A DNA stretch of 5,798 nt, from positions 1 through 5,798 of the forward strand of contig JAEXMB010000089.1 of assembly GCA_023444705.1 (NCBI GenBank), given 5' to 3'. The notes below the pieces were generated by a model. That model saw nothing but the letters and a program-made list of their open reading frames with translations, was not told the DNA's origin and ran no database searches. Position numbers and translations under genes: made by a program. Origin of the DNA: Pseudomonadota bacterium (lineage in GTDB: Bacteria; Pseudomonadota; Alphaproteobacteria; Micavibrionales; UBA2020). Positions 1 through 5,376 of this stretch are shown in pieces. Positions within the stretch are counted from its first letter, which is position 1. Each line of letters starts with the position of its first letter.

Positions 1-461
1 GGTACAGGCACAAAGCCGAATTCGTCCGCCTCGGGGGCCGCTTTTTGTTCAATCGGTGTTGCTGCCGGCGCGGGCGCTTCGTCGCGCCCTTCAAACACAG
101 CGTCAAGACGTGCGATCAGGTCACTGTCGTCGCCGGCGGGCTCGCTGCCCTCGGCGGCCAGACCCGCGACGATCAATTTGATGCGGTCAAAGGATTCAAG
201 GATCAGCGACACCGACTGCGGCTTGACTGCAAGACTGCCGTCGCGGTAGCGGCCCAGCACATTTTCGCCATGATGGGCGAGCTTTTCAAGGCGCGGCAGG
301 CCAAGGAAGCCGCACGTACCTTTAACGGTATGCACCAGGCGGAAGATACGGCCGATCAAATCCTTGTCATTGGGATTTTGTTCGAGCTTGACGATATCAA
401 GATCAAGCGCGTTGAGGCTTTCCGTCGTTTCCGCCAGAAATTCCTGAATAAGATCGTCCAT
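1..461 (-). CDS. cheA: Chemotaxis histidine kinase CheA, N-terminal part (runs off the window)
   Basis: CheA is the cytoplasmic kinase of chemoreceptor arrays; it phosphorylates itself and passes phosphate to CheY and CheB. Only the first 153 codons are here. Residues 1 to about 110 form a P1/Hpt domain with the phosphoacceptor motif RLVHTVKGTCGFLGL, His44 being the expected phosphorylation site. From about residue 125 an Ala/Pro/Glu-rich stretch looks like the flexible P1-P2 linker. The P2 to P5 domains, including the ATPase, lie beyond base 1. The ATG at 461 is preceded by AGGGG (472-468) with 6-base spacing, and the protein opens MDDLIQEFLAETTESL, as is usual for alphaproteobacterial CheA. 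The gene follows chpT on the same strand after 251 bases, so it probably has its own promoter. Another Hpt-containing kinase is possible, but the N-terminus is very CheA-like. Confidence 0.92.
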   Translation of the reverse strand, partial: MDDLIQEFLAETTESLNALDLDIVKLEQNPNDKDLIGRIFRLVHTVKGTCGFLGLPRLEKLAHHGENVLGRYRDGSLAVKPQSVSLILESFDRIKLIVAGLAAEGSEPAGDDSDLIARLDAVFEGRDEAPAPAATPIEQKAAPEADEFGFVPV

Positions 462-467
462 GAATAT

Positions 468-472
468 CCCCT
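468..472 (-). promoter_or_regulatory. Ribosome binding site of cheA
   Basis: AGGGG on the minus strand lies 6 bases before the ATG at 461. It fixes the cheA start, because upstream ATGs such as the one near 520 are in another frame. Confidence 0.6.
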
Positions 473-550
473 GCAAAGCCGCCCGTGCGATGAAGGTGCG
501 TCGGCCAGAACGGCCATGACGGGCGGTCCTTATAGATTGCCCTGAAAAGC

Positions 551-565
551 TTAAGAGTTCCTTAT
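551..565. promoter_or_regulatory. Possible CtrA box upstream of cheA
   Basis: The plus strand reads TTAAGAGTTCCTTAT, that is TTAA-N7-TTAT, one mismatch from the established CtrA consensus TTAA-N7-TTAA. It lies about 90 bases upstream of the cheA start in the chpT-cheA gap. CtrA commonly controls motility and chemotaxis genes in Alphaproteobacteria. The match is visible; binding is inferred. Confidence 0.4.
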
Positions 566-601
566 CCCGCAGGACCGAAAACAGACATATTTTCAATAGC
601 T

Positions 602-629
602 TGTCCGACGGCATGCACGGGCATGTCCG
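602..629 (+). repeat. Short nested direct repeats in the chpT-cheA gap
   Basis: TGTCCG occurs at 602-607 and 624-629, 22 bases apart. Between and overlapping them GGCATG occurs at 610-615 and 620-625, 10 bases apart, or about one helical turn. The arrangement could be an operator for an unidentified regulator or could be chance. It lies 140-170 bases upstream of cheA. Confidence 0.35.
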
Positions 630-661
630 CCGCTGGCGTAAAACCACGGCCAATCAATGCC

Positions 662-683
662 TTGGGGCGCGCCCAAAGCTTTG
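662..683. repeat. Inverted repeat and adjacent palindrome downstream of chpT
   Basis: TTGGG (662-666) and CCCAA (672-676) pair around a GCGCG loop. The perfect palindrome CAAAGCTTTG (674-683) overlaps its right arm. No T-run follows the hairpin on either strand, so it is not a typical intrinsic terminator. It may be an operator or a stabilising 3' hairpin. Confidence 0.3.
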
Positions 684-703
684 ACACAGCGCACAATCAC
701 AGG

Positions 704-723
704 AAAAAAGCGTCAGGCAACGC
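704..723 (-). terminator. Weak candidate terminator at the end of chpT
   Basis: On the minus strand GCGT (723-720) can pair with ACGC (713-710) around a six-base loop, followed directly by six T residues (709-704). The hairpin overlaps the last chpT codons and the TGA. A four-base stem is short for an intrinsic terminator, so termination here would probably be partial. Confidence 0.25.
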
Positions 724-1360
724 CGACGGTAAAGACCAGCGTACCGGCCTCGGTATCCAGCGTCCAGTTTACCGGAAGACCGAAATGGGCGGCAAAGCGG
801 CCCGTCAGGTAGGCGTGAATCGAGCGCGCGTCAAGCGCCTCGGGGTCGCTGTCGCCACGCAGGGCGGATTCTACTCCGTCGCGAAAACCCGGGTTCTTGC
901 CTTTGAGGGCAATACTCACGCCGGATTTATCCGCCTTGGCGCTGACGGTGATGACACCCTCGCCGTGCAGGCACTCTTCGGCCAAAATCAGGGTGTTCAG
1001 CACAACCTTGAAAAACCCGCGCGGCGGCATCGAAAACACCACGCCGATGTCAGGGGCGAATTCGCATGAAATGCGCCCGCCCTGCGGGATCAGGTCGGAA
1101 AAAGCCTCGCGGATGTCCTTGAAGCCGATGTTCTGGTCCGTTCCCGCAGCGCCATAGCACAGGCGGAAATTCTTGAGGCGCACACTGGCCTGACGCGCGC
1201 TGTTGGCGATCAGCTGCGTCGCCTCGGCACCCGCAGACGGGCCGAGTTCTTCCATCAGCTCGACACCGTTGTTGACGGCACCTACAGGGCTGACCAGATC
1301 ATGGCAGACGCGCGACGCCATCAACTCAAGCACGCGGGGATGGAACATCACGTCGGTCAT
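713..1360 (-). CDS. chpT: Histidine phosphotransferase ChpT
   Basis: ChpT-family proteins are dimeric cytoplasmic phosphotransferases that carry phosphate from the hybrid kinase CckA to CtrA and CpdR in the alphaproteobacterial cell-cycle pathway. The product is 215 residues, close to the family's usual size. Near the N-terminus is the H-box SRVCHDLVSPVGAVNNGVEL, with His20 as expected phosphoacceptor followed by Asp21, then a second helix (about 46-70) completing the hairpin. The rest, from about residue 80, resembles the degenerate HATPase-like domain of the family, including PPRGFFKVVLNTLILAEECL (112-131) and IHAYLTGRFAAHFGL (181-195). I see no N, G1 or G2 ATP-binding boxes, as expected for ChpT. 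The ATG at 1360 has AGGA 8 bases upstream; the in-frame ATG at 1429 would overlap the preceding mutase gene. It is 25 bases behind that gene, so co-transcription is likely. Confidence 0.87.
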   Translation of the reverse strand: MTDVMFHPRVLELMASRVCHDLVSPVGAVNNGVELMEELGPSAGAEATQLIANSARQASVRLKNFRLCYGAAGTDQNIGFKDIREAFSDLIPQGGRISCEFAPDIGVVFSMPPRGFFKVVLNTLILAEECLHGEGVITVSAKADKSGVSIALKGKNPGFRDGVESALRGDSDPEALDARSIHAYLTGRFAAHFGLPVNWTLDTEAGTLVFTVGVA

Positions 1361-1385
1361 GGCGGTTTTCCTTTTTTGCTCGGGG

Positions 1386-2789
1386 TCAGGCGGCGGCGCG
1401 GAAAGGCGATGCGATGCCGCTGAGTTCAAGTTGTTCTTCCAGTTGCGCAGTCAGGCGCGCCAGTCCTTCGGGCGTAAACCCCTCGGCGCGCACCGTCAGC
1501 AGATCTTCGGTATTGGAGGGACGCAACAGCCACCAGCCGTCGGGCGTCGTCACCCTTACCCCGTCGATGTCGTTGAGTGTGACATCCGGCTGGTTGATTT
1601 TTTGTAAACGCGCCTTGATTTCAGGCGCCACACCGAATTTGATCGCAGCAGGCACGGGAAAGCGCACCTCGGGCGTGTTGAAAATACGCGGCAAATGGCT
1701 GGTCAGGCCGGCAAGGCCGCTTTCGCTCTCGCTGACAAGGTTGAGCAAGCGCACGGCACAATAAGGCGCGTCGTCAAAACCGTCGTGGCGGTCGGCAAAG
1801 CAGATATGCCCCGCCAGCTCGCCCGCCAACGGCGCTTTTTCCGCCTTGGCCTTGGCTTTGATGAGCGAGTGGCCCGTGTTCCACATCAGCGGCTTGCCGC
1901 CAAGGCGCGCGACCTCGTCAAAGAACACGCGGCTGCACTTGACGTCGCCGATGATGGTCGCACCCGGGTTGTTTTTCAGCACTTCGGGGGCGTAGACCGC
2001 CATGATGATGTCGGCGGCAATAAAATCGCCCGTGGCGGTGACTGCGCCGATGCGGTCGGCGTCGCCGTCAAAACCGATACCAATATCGCAGCCTTGCTCG
2101 CGCACGACCTTGGCAAGGTCGCGCATGTTCTTTTCCACCGTCGGGTCGGGATGGTGGTTGGGAAAGCGCCCGTCGATCTCGTCATAGATCAGGATATGCT
2201 CGCCCGGCAGTTTGGCGGTCAGGCGGCGCGTGATCTCGCCAGCCGCGCCGTTACCGCAATCCCACGCCACTTTCAGCGGGCGCGGACCGCGCCACTCGGC
2301 CAGCAGGCGGTCGACATAGGCGTCCTGAATATCGAATTGCGTGGTTGTCCCCTGCCCGCTTTCAAAATCGCCCTTGGCGGCAAGACGGCCGATCTCCTGT
2401 ACCGCGTCGCCGTAAAAGGGGCTATCGTGATAGGCCATCTTGATGCCGTTGTCCGACAGCGGGCTGTGCGATCCGGTGACGATCACCGCCGCGTCTTTTT
2501 TGCGCGTGACCATCGCGAAATAGACCATCGGCGTGGGGCCAAGGCCGACATTTTCAACATCGATGCCGCAATCGTTGAGCCCGCGCGCGACTGCCGCCGC
2601 AAACAGCGGTGACGTTTCGCGTCCGTCAAAGCCCAGCGCCGCCGTCTTGCCGCCGCGGCGCTTGAGCAGCGTGCCAAAGGCGCGGCCCACGTAATAGCAA
2701 TCGATTTCGCGCAGGGAGATATTCACCTTGCCGCGGATGTCATACTCGCGCAGGATCGAAACATCAAAGGCATGGGTTTGCGTCGTCAT
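1386..2789 (-). CDS. manB: Phosphomannomutase/phosphoglucomutase
   Basis: This cytosolic enzyme of the alpha-D-phosphohexomutase superfamily interconverts hexose 1- and 6-phosphates, supplying GDP-mannose and UDP-glucose routes to envelope polysaccharides. It has 467 residues from the ATG at 2789, a normal length; numbers below count from the TTG at 2795 (two residues longer). All four domain signatures are visible: EYDIRG (17-22), the catalytic phosphoserine loop VTGSHSPLSDNGIKM with Ser109, the Mg2+ loop DGDADR (243-248), the sugar loop GELAGH (325-330), and the C-terminal phosphate loop RPSNTE (425-430). The phosphoserine loop has SHSP rather than the usual SHNP, and the sugar loop has Leu-Ala where Met-Ser is usual. 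GAAAGG lies 8 bases before the ATG, favouring that start. Phosphoglucosamine mutase is less likely because of the SNT phosphate loop and overall similarity. Confidence 0.92.
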   Translation of the reverse strand: MTTQTHAFDVSILREYDIRGKVNISLREIDCYYVGRAFGTLLKRRGGKTAALGFDGRETSPLFAAAVARGLNDCGIDVENVGLGPTPMVYFAMVTRKKDAAVIVTGSHSPLSDNGIKMAYHDSPFYGDAVQEIGRLAAKGDFESGQGTTTQFDIQDAYVDRLLAEWRGPRPLKVAWDCGNGAAGEITRRLTAKLPGEHILIYDEIDGRFPNHHPDPTVEKNMRDLAKVVREQGCDIGIGFDGDADRIGAVTATGDFIAADIIMAVYAPEVLKNNPGATIIGDVKCSRVFFDEVARLGGKPLMWNTGHSLIKAKAKAEKAPLAGELAGHICFADRHDGFDDAPYCAVRLLNLVSESESGLAGLTSHLPRIFNTPEVRFPVPAAIKFGVAPEIKARLQKINQPDVTLNDIDGVRVTTPDGWWLLRPSNTEDLLTVRAEGFTPEGLARLTAQLEEQLELSGIASPFRAAA

Positions 2790-2797
2790 CGTCAAAA

Positions 2798-2803
2798 CCT
2801 TTC
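2798..2803 (-). promoter_or_regulatory. Ribosome binding site deciding the mutase start
   Basis: GAAAGG on the minus strand is 8 bases from the ATG at 2789 but only 2 bases from the alternative in-frame TTG at 2795. This favours the ATG. Confidence 0.5.
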
Positions 2804-2825
2804 ATGAAAAGGAAGAGCGGGCGTA

Positions 2826-3755
2826 TCAGGCAGTGCGCAGCAGAGAGAGGGTCGAAACCTCTTTCTGCGGCAGGATCAGGCGCACAAGGTTGCGCACTTC
2901 CTGACGGGCGTTGATATTGGCAAGATTAAGGGTATAGCGTTGAGCCCAGCGGCTGTCCTCGCGCAGGTCGAGCATGGTCAGGCCGTGCAGGAACAGGTGG
3001 CGGAACACCTCGCGCTCGCTAAAGCCGGGCGCGACGGTAAAGCCAAGGGGACGTTGCAGATCGTCAAGCAAGCGCGCGATGTCCTGCTTGTGCGCGCTAT
3101 CCTCGCTGGCAAGGCGGTTGCGCATGACGAACCAGTTGATGGTGCGGCCGTCGCGCTTTTGGCGCTGGCGCGTGAGGTCCCAGACCATTTCGGTATAGAT
3201 GCTGGCCTTGGTCGGGCGCATCGTCTGCGGATCGATTTTTGCGATCAGATCCATGTCGACGAAGCTGTCGTTCATGGGGGTTAGCAGCGTATCGGCATAG
3301 GAATGGCCGACGACGCTGAGAAAGCGGTCAGACCCCGGCGTGTCGATGACGATGAAGTCGTGGCGGCTGGCCAGCTCGTCGATCACCATTTCAAGGCGCT
3401 GGCGTTCCTGATCGCGGCGGGCGAAAACATCGTTCAGGCCTTCGGCGCGGTCGATGTGAATATGCTCGGGCATGTCCATGTCGACGACGCTGTCGCCGGG
3501 TACGCGCTCCTGCGCTGCGGTGGCGATGGTGCGCCAGCGGTTCTTCATCGCCGTGGTCAGCGTGCCCTGATGGCTGTCGAGGTCGATGGTGCCGACCGAA
3601 TAGCCAAGACGCATCAGGCCGATGGCCACATGCAACGCCACGGTCGACTTGCCCGACCCGCCTTTTTCGTTGCCGACCACGATGACATGGGCGCGCAGGC
3701 GCGGCGGCGTCTGGGTTGGGTCGATCATGGCAAAAGGCGGCACAGGTCTTTGCAT
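2826..3755 (-). CDS. mipZ: Cell-division positioning ATPase MipZ (ParA/MinD family)
   Basis: MipZ forms a gradient from the ParB-bound poles and inhibits FtsZ polymerisation, so that the Z ring assembles at midcell. The product is 309 residues. After a variable N-terminus of about 20 residues come HVIVVGNEKGGSGKSTVALH, with a deviant Walker A motif (GNEKGGSGKST, 28-38), TIDLDSHQGT (57-65), Walker B FIVIDTPG (134-141), and TPMNDSFVDMDLIAKIDPQT (159-178), which distinguishes MipZ from plasmid or chromosomal ParA. WFVMRNRLA (208-216) and a C-terminal helix with ARQEVR (283-288) also match MipZ. No ParB gene is nearby, unlike a true parAB locus. Neither the ATG at 3755 nor the in-frame ATG at 3728 has a clear Shine-Dalgarno; both lie before the conserved core. 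It heads a likely operon with the mutase (36-base gap) and chpT. Confidence 0.9.
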   Translation of the reverse strand: MQRPVPPFAMIDPTQTPPRLRAHVIVVGNEKGGSGKSTVALHVAIGLMRLGYSVGTIDLDSHQGTLTTAMKNRWRTIATAAQERVPGDSVVDMDMPEHIHIDRAEGLNDVFARRDQERQRLEMVIDELASRHDFIVIDTPGSDRFLSVVGHSYADTLLTPMNDSFVDMDLIAKIDPQTMRPTKASIYTEMVWDLTRQRQKRDGRTINWFVMRNRLASEDSAHKQDIARLLDDLQRPLGFTVAPGFSEREVFRHLFLHGLTMLDLREDSRWAQRYTLNLANINARQEVRNLVRLILPQKEVSTLSLLRTA

Positions 3756-3761
3756 AAGTTA

Positions 3762-3790
3762 TTGTTAGCGCATCTTTATTTTGCCGACAA
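3762..3790 (-). promoter_or_regulatory. Tentative mipZ promoter
   Basis: On the minus strand TTGTCG (3790-3785) and TAACAA (3767-3762) are separated by 17 bases, a weak sigma-70-like pair. Transcription would start around the ATG at 3755, giving a nearly leaderless message. That agrees with the lack of a ribosome binding site there, or would favour the ATG at 3728. Matches to consensus are poor. Confidence 0.2.
3765..3779. promoter_or_regulatory. Weak CtrA-like half-sites upstream of mipZ
   Basis: The plus strand has TTAG-N7-TTAT, with the correct seven-base spacing but two mismatches to TTAA-N7-TTAA. It overlaps the tentative mipZ -10 region. Chance is a real possibility in this AT-richer stretch. 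Confidence 0.15.
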
Positions 3791-3796
3791 GCCTCT

Positions 3797-3801
3797 GATT
3801 C
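3797..3801. promoter_or_regulatory. GANTC (CcrM-type) site in the mipZ upstream region
   Basis: GATTC lies in the divergent intergenic region, about 42 bases upstream of the mipZ ATG and 81 upstream of the plus-strand gene. GANTC is methylated by CcrM in Alphaproteobacteria, and GcrA acts at methylated promoters; mipZ is a known target in Caulobacter. The other four GANTC sites found (193, 817, 867, 4500) are all inside genes. The motif is certain; its role is inferred. Confidence 0.4.
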
Positions 3802-3818
3802 GCGCCGTCATTTTCATA

Positions 3819-3848
3819 TTGCAAGCAGCGCGCTTTTTGCGCTATAAA
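3819..3848 (+). promoter_or_regulatory. Likely promoter of the plus-strand operon
   Basis: TTGCAA (3819-3824) and TATAAA (3843-3848) are 18 bases apart, a good sigma-70-like pair. A start near 3855 would give a leader of about 27 bases before the ATG at 3882. An inverted repeat, AGCGC (3827-3831) and GCGCT (3839-3843), sits in the spacer and touches the -10, where a repressor could act. Confidence 0.45.
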
Positions 3849-3870
3849 ATGCCCTGCCCTTTCCCGTTTC

Positions 3871-3874
3871 AGGA
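3871..3874 (+). promoter_or_regulatory. Ribosome binding site deciding the 3882 start
   Basis: AGGA lies 7 bases before the ATG at 3882. The alternative in-frame ATG at 3849 overlaps the proposed -10 element and has no such site, so 3882 is preferred. Confidence 0.5.
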
Positions 3875-3881
3875 CCATCAG

Positions 3882-4463
3882 ATGCAACGCCTTTCCCGTG
3901 ACGATATCCGCAAGCAGTTTGACGCCGCCAGCAGCGAGCAGAACACGCCCTTCACCAACGCGGTCAAGGCCCTGAGCGCGGCGATCAACGACATGCGCAA
4001 CGAGGGCATCGACGTCGAGCTGCTGCTGACCGGCTGCGCGACCGAGCAGGGCTTCGCCCTCAGCCCCGGCAACAACGTCGCCACGTGGCGCCAGAAAACC
4101 AGCGGCATCCTGCGTATCGGTAACAGCCAGCATCTGGTCGCCTTTTGCACGCAGGCCAAGCTGAAATCCGAAGGCGAGGACGCCGAATGGAAAGACTTCA
4201 CAATCATGTGCGTGTCCAAGCTTGACATCCGCATGCAAGGGCTCGACAAGGGCGTGCGCACGGAAACCTTCAACCTGCGCAAGGACGGCGGTCTGATCGA
4301 ATTCCAGAAATTCGTCATCAACAAGGCCGGCGTCGATGCCGCCATCAGCAACGCCGACACCTATCAAAGCCTGAGCAAATCAAGCCAGATCAACCTTGGC
4401 CTGCTCAGCGACAGCACGTTGCGCGCGCCCAAGCTGTCCTTCAAGAAATCCGGCCAGCCCTGA
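3882..4463 (+). CDS. Uncharacterised 193-residue cytoplasmic protein
   Basis: I do not recognise this protein. The N-terminal 40 residues look helical and charged (RDDIRKQFDAA, then FTNAVKALSAAINDMRNEG). The middle (about 45-145) alternates short hydrophobic strands with polar turns, for example VELLLTG, GILRIG, HLVAFCTQAKL and DFTIMCVSKLDIRM, suggesting a mainly beta domain. The C-terminus (about 160-193) is Ser/Lys-rich and probably flexible. There is no signal peptide, no membrane segment and no metal-binding cluster; the three cysteines (52, 89, 110) are scattered. The reading frame is open upstream to 3303, but that part is antisense to mipZ and is not coding. The start at 3882 has AGGA at good spacing and a promoter just upstream. 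Its stop codon overlaps the methyltransferase start by one base, so the two are translationally coupled and may share a role in RNA metabolism; that is inference only. Confidence 0.8.
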   Translation: MQRLSRDDIRKQFDAASSEQNTPFTNAVKALSAAINDMRNEGIDVELLLTGCATEQGFALSPGNNVATWRQKTSGILRIGNSQHLVAFCTQAKLKSEGEDAEWKDFTIMCVSKLDIRMQGLDKGVRTETFNLRKDGGLIEFQKFVINKAGVDAAISNADTYQSLSKSSQINLGLLSDSTLRAPKLSFKKSGQP

Positions 4464-5374
4464 TGACCTCGCGTATGCGTGCCTATCTTGCGCCCGAAGG
4501 ATTCGTTGACGACCTGATCGCCGAGCTTGGCGACGCTGTCACCGCCGTGCAGGACCGTCTGGTTATCGCCGAACACGGCGGCCCCGATCACGCCATCTGG
4601 GCGGAAAACGTCTGGCTTGATCCGCGCTTTATCTCCATCACCTCGATCGGCGATGCCGCCAAGCAGCTGCGCGCGATCCAGCGCAACTGGGCCTGCCTGA
4701 GCCAGGGCCATCACCGCCGCGCGCGGCTGATCGAAGAAAAACTGCCGCATGTCTCGGCCAAGCCGCTGGTCTTTGGCGCGCCCGTGCCAAGTGCGGCGCT
4801 GGGCAGCTGGACCTTGCTGCGCGATGACCTGATGCTGGCATCGCCCGCCTGCTCCTCGCCCATGCCCAACGGTGTGTGGCAGTTTGTGGAGGACAAGGAG
4901 ACGCCCCCCAACCGCGCTTACCTGAAACTGTGGGAAGCACTCTCGCGCCTGCCCAAAAAGCCGCAGGCGGGCGAGACGTGCCTTGACCTCGGCGCATGTC
5001 CGGGCGGCTGGACATGGGTCTTGCAAACGCTGGGCGCGAAAGTCATCAGCGTCGACAAAGCCCCCCTCGCCCCGCATATCGCAGCCCTGCCAAACATCTC
5101 CTACGTCCAGCAAAGCGCCTTTGGCCTTGCGCCCACCGACGTCGGCCCCGTTGACTGGCTGTTTTCCGACATCATCTGCTATCCCGAGCGCCTGCTCAGG
5201 CTGGTGCATAACTGGCGCGACGCGGGCCTTGCCAAAAACATGGTCTGCACAATTAAGTTCCAGGGCGAAACCGATTTTTCCGCCATTCGCCAGTTCCTCG
5301 ATATCTCTGGTTCTTTTGCGATGCACCTCTATAATAACAAGCACGAAATCACCTGGGTTTATCTGGAGCCATAG
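4463..5374 (+). CDS. RlmM-like SAM-dependent RNA 2'-O-methyltransferase
   Basis: The C-terminal half is a Rossmann-fold methyltransferase of the FtsJ/RlmM type; E. coli RlmM methylates the 2'-OH of C2498 in 23S rRNA. Motif I is LDLGACPGGWTWVL (174-187), nearly identical to RlmM, and an acidic SAM-binding turn follows (VISVDKAPL, 194-202). The K-D-K-E catalytic set can be placed at Lys155 (NRAYLKLWEAL), Asp236 (FSDIICYPER), Lys265 (CTIKFQGE) and Glu295 (KHEITWVY). Residues 1-140 resemble a shortened RlmM N-terminus (APEGFVDDLIAELGD, then LRAIQRNW). At 303 residues it is about 60 shorter than the E. coli enzyme, and I see no clear THUMP domain. The ATG at 4463 overlaps the upstream TGA by one base; the next in-frame ATG, at 4475, is an alternative. 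Neither has a strong ribosome binding site. The substrate could be another RNA. Confidence 0.85.
   Translation: MTSRMRAYLAPEGFVDDLIAELGDAVTAVQDRLVIAEHGGPDHAIWAENVWLDPRFISITSIGDAAKQLRAIQRNWACLSQGHHRRARLIEEKLPHVSAKPLVFGAPVPSAALGSWTLLRDDLMLASPACSSPMPNGVWQFVEDKETPPNRAYLKLWEALSRLPKKPQAGETCLDLGACPGGWTWVLQTLGAKVISVDKAPLAPHIAALPNISYVQQSAFGLAPTDVGPVDWLFSDIICYPERLLRLVHNWRDAGLAKNMVCTIKFQGETDFSAIRQFLDISGSFAMHLYNNKHEITWVYLEP
5365..5368 (+). promoter_or_regulatory. Ribosome binding site of the aminopeptidase gene
   Basis: GGAG lies within the last codons of the methyltransferase gene, 8 bases before the ATG at 5377. It supports this start and co-translation within one message. Confidence 0.5.
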
Positions 5375-5376
5375 CC

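Larger units (their letters stand above)
462..712. other. chpT-cheA intergenic region
   Basis: This 251-base stretch holds the cheA ribosome binding site, the CtrA-like box, the short direct repeats and the inverted repeats. A TATAAG (527-522 on the minus strand) could serve as a cheA -10, but I find no convincing -35 at 16-18 bases from it. No protein-coding frame is convincing, and no RNA gene is recognised. Confidence 0.5.

Noticed and set aside
45..545. Plus-strand open frame of 166 codons
   Set aside because: It is antisense to the CheA Hpt domain, which is unmistakable on the minus strand.
623..1069. Plus-strand open frame of 148 codons
   Set aside because: It is mostly antisense to chpT and shows no family resemblance.
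1361..1429. Longer chpT reading from the ATG at 1429
   Set aside because: It would overlap the mutase gene by 44 bases and adds a Pro-rich, non-conserved stretch; the ATG at 1360 has a proper ribosome binding site.
1695..2612. Plus-strand open frame of 305 codons
   Set aside because: It is antisense to the phosphohexomutase gene, whose catalytic motifs are all intact. No domain is recognisable in the translation.
2826..3755. Chromosomal ParA rather than MipZ
   Set aside because: The PMNDSFVDMDL and MRNRLA segments are MipZ-specific, and there is no parB or gidB/gidA gene beside it.
3303..3881. Upstream extension of the 193-residue protein's frame
   Set aside because: Most of it is antisense to mipZ. 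The good ribosome binding site and promoter point to the ATG at 3882.
3765..4367. Minus-strand open frame of 200 codons that could be read as a gene upstream of mipZ
   Set aside because: It is antisense to the plus-strand gene at 3882-4463, has a low-complexity, unlikely composition, and no ribosome binding site or domain.
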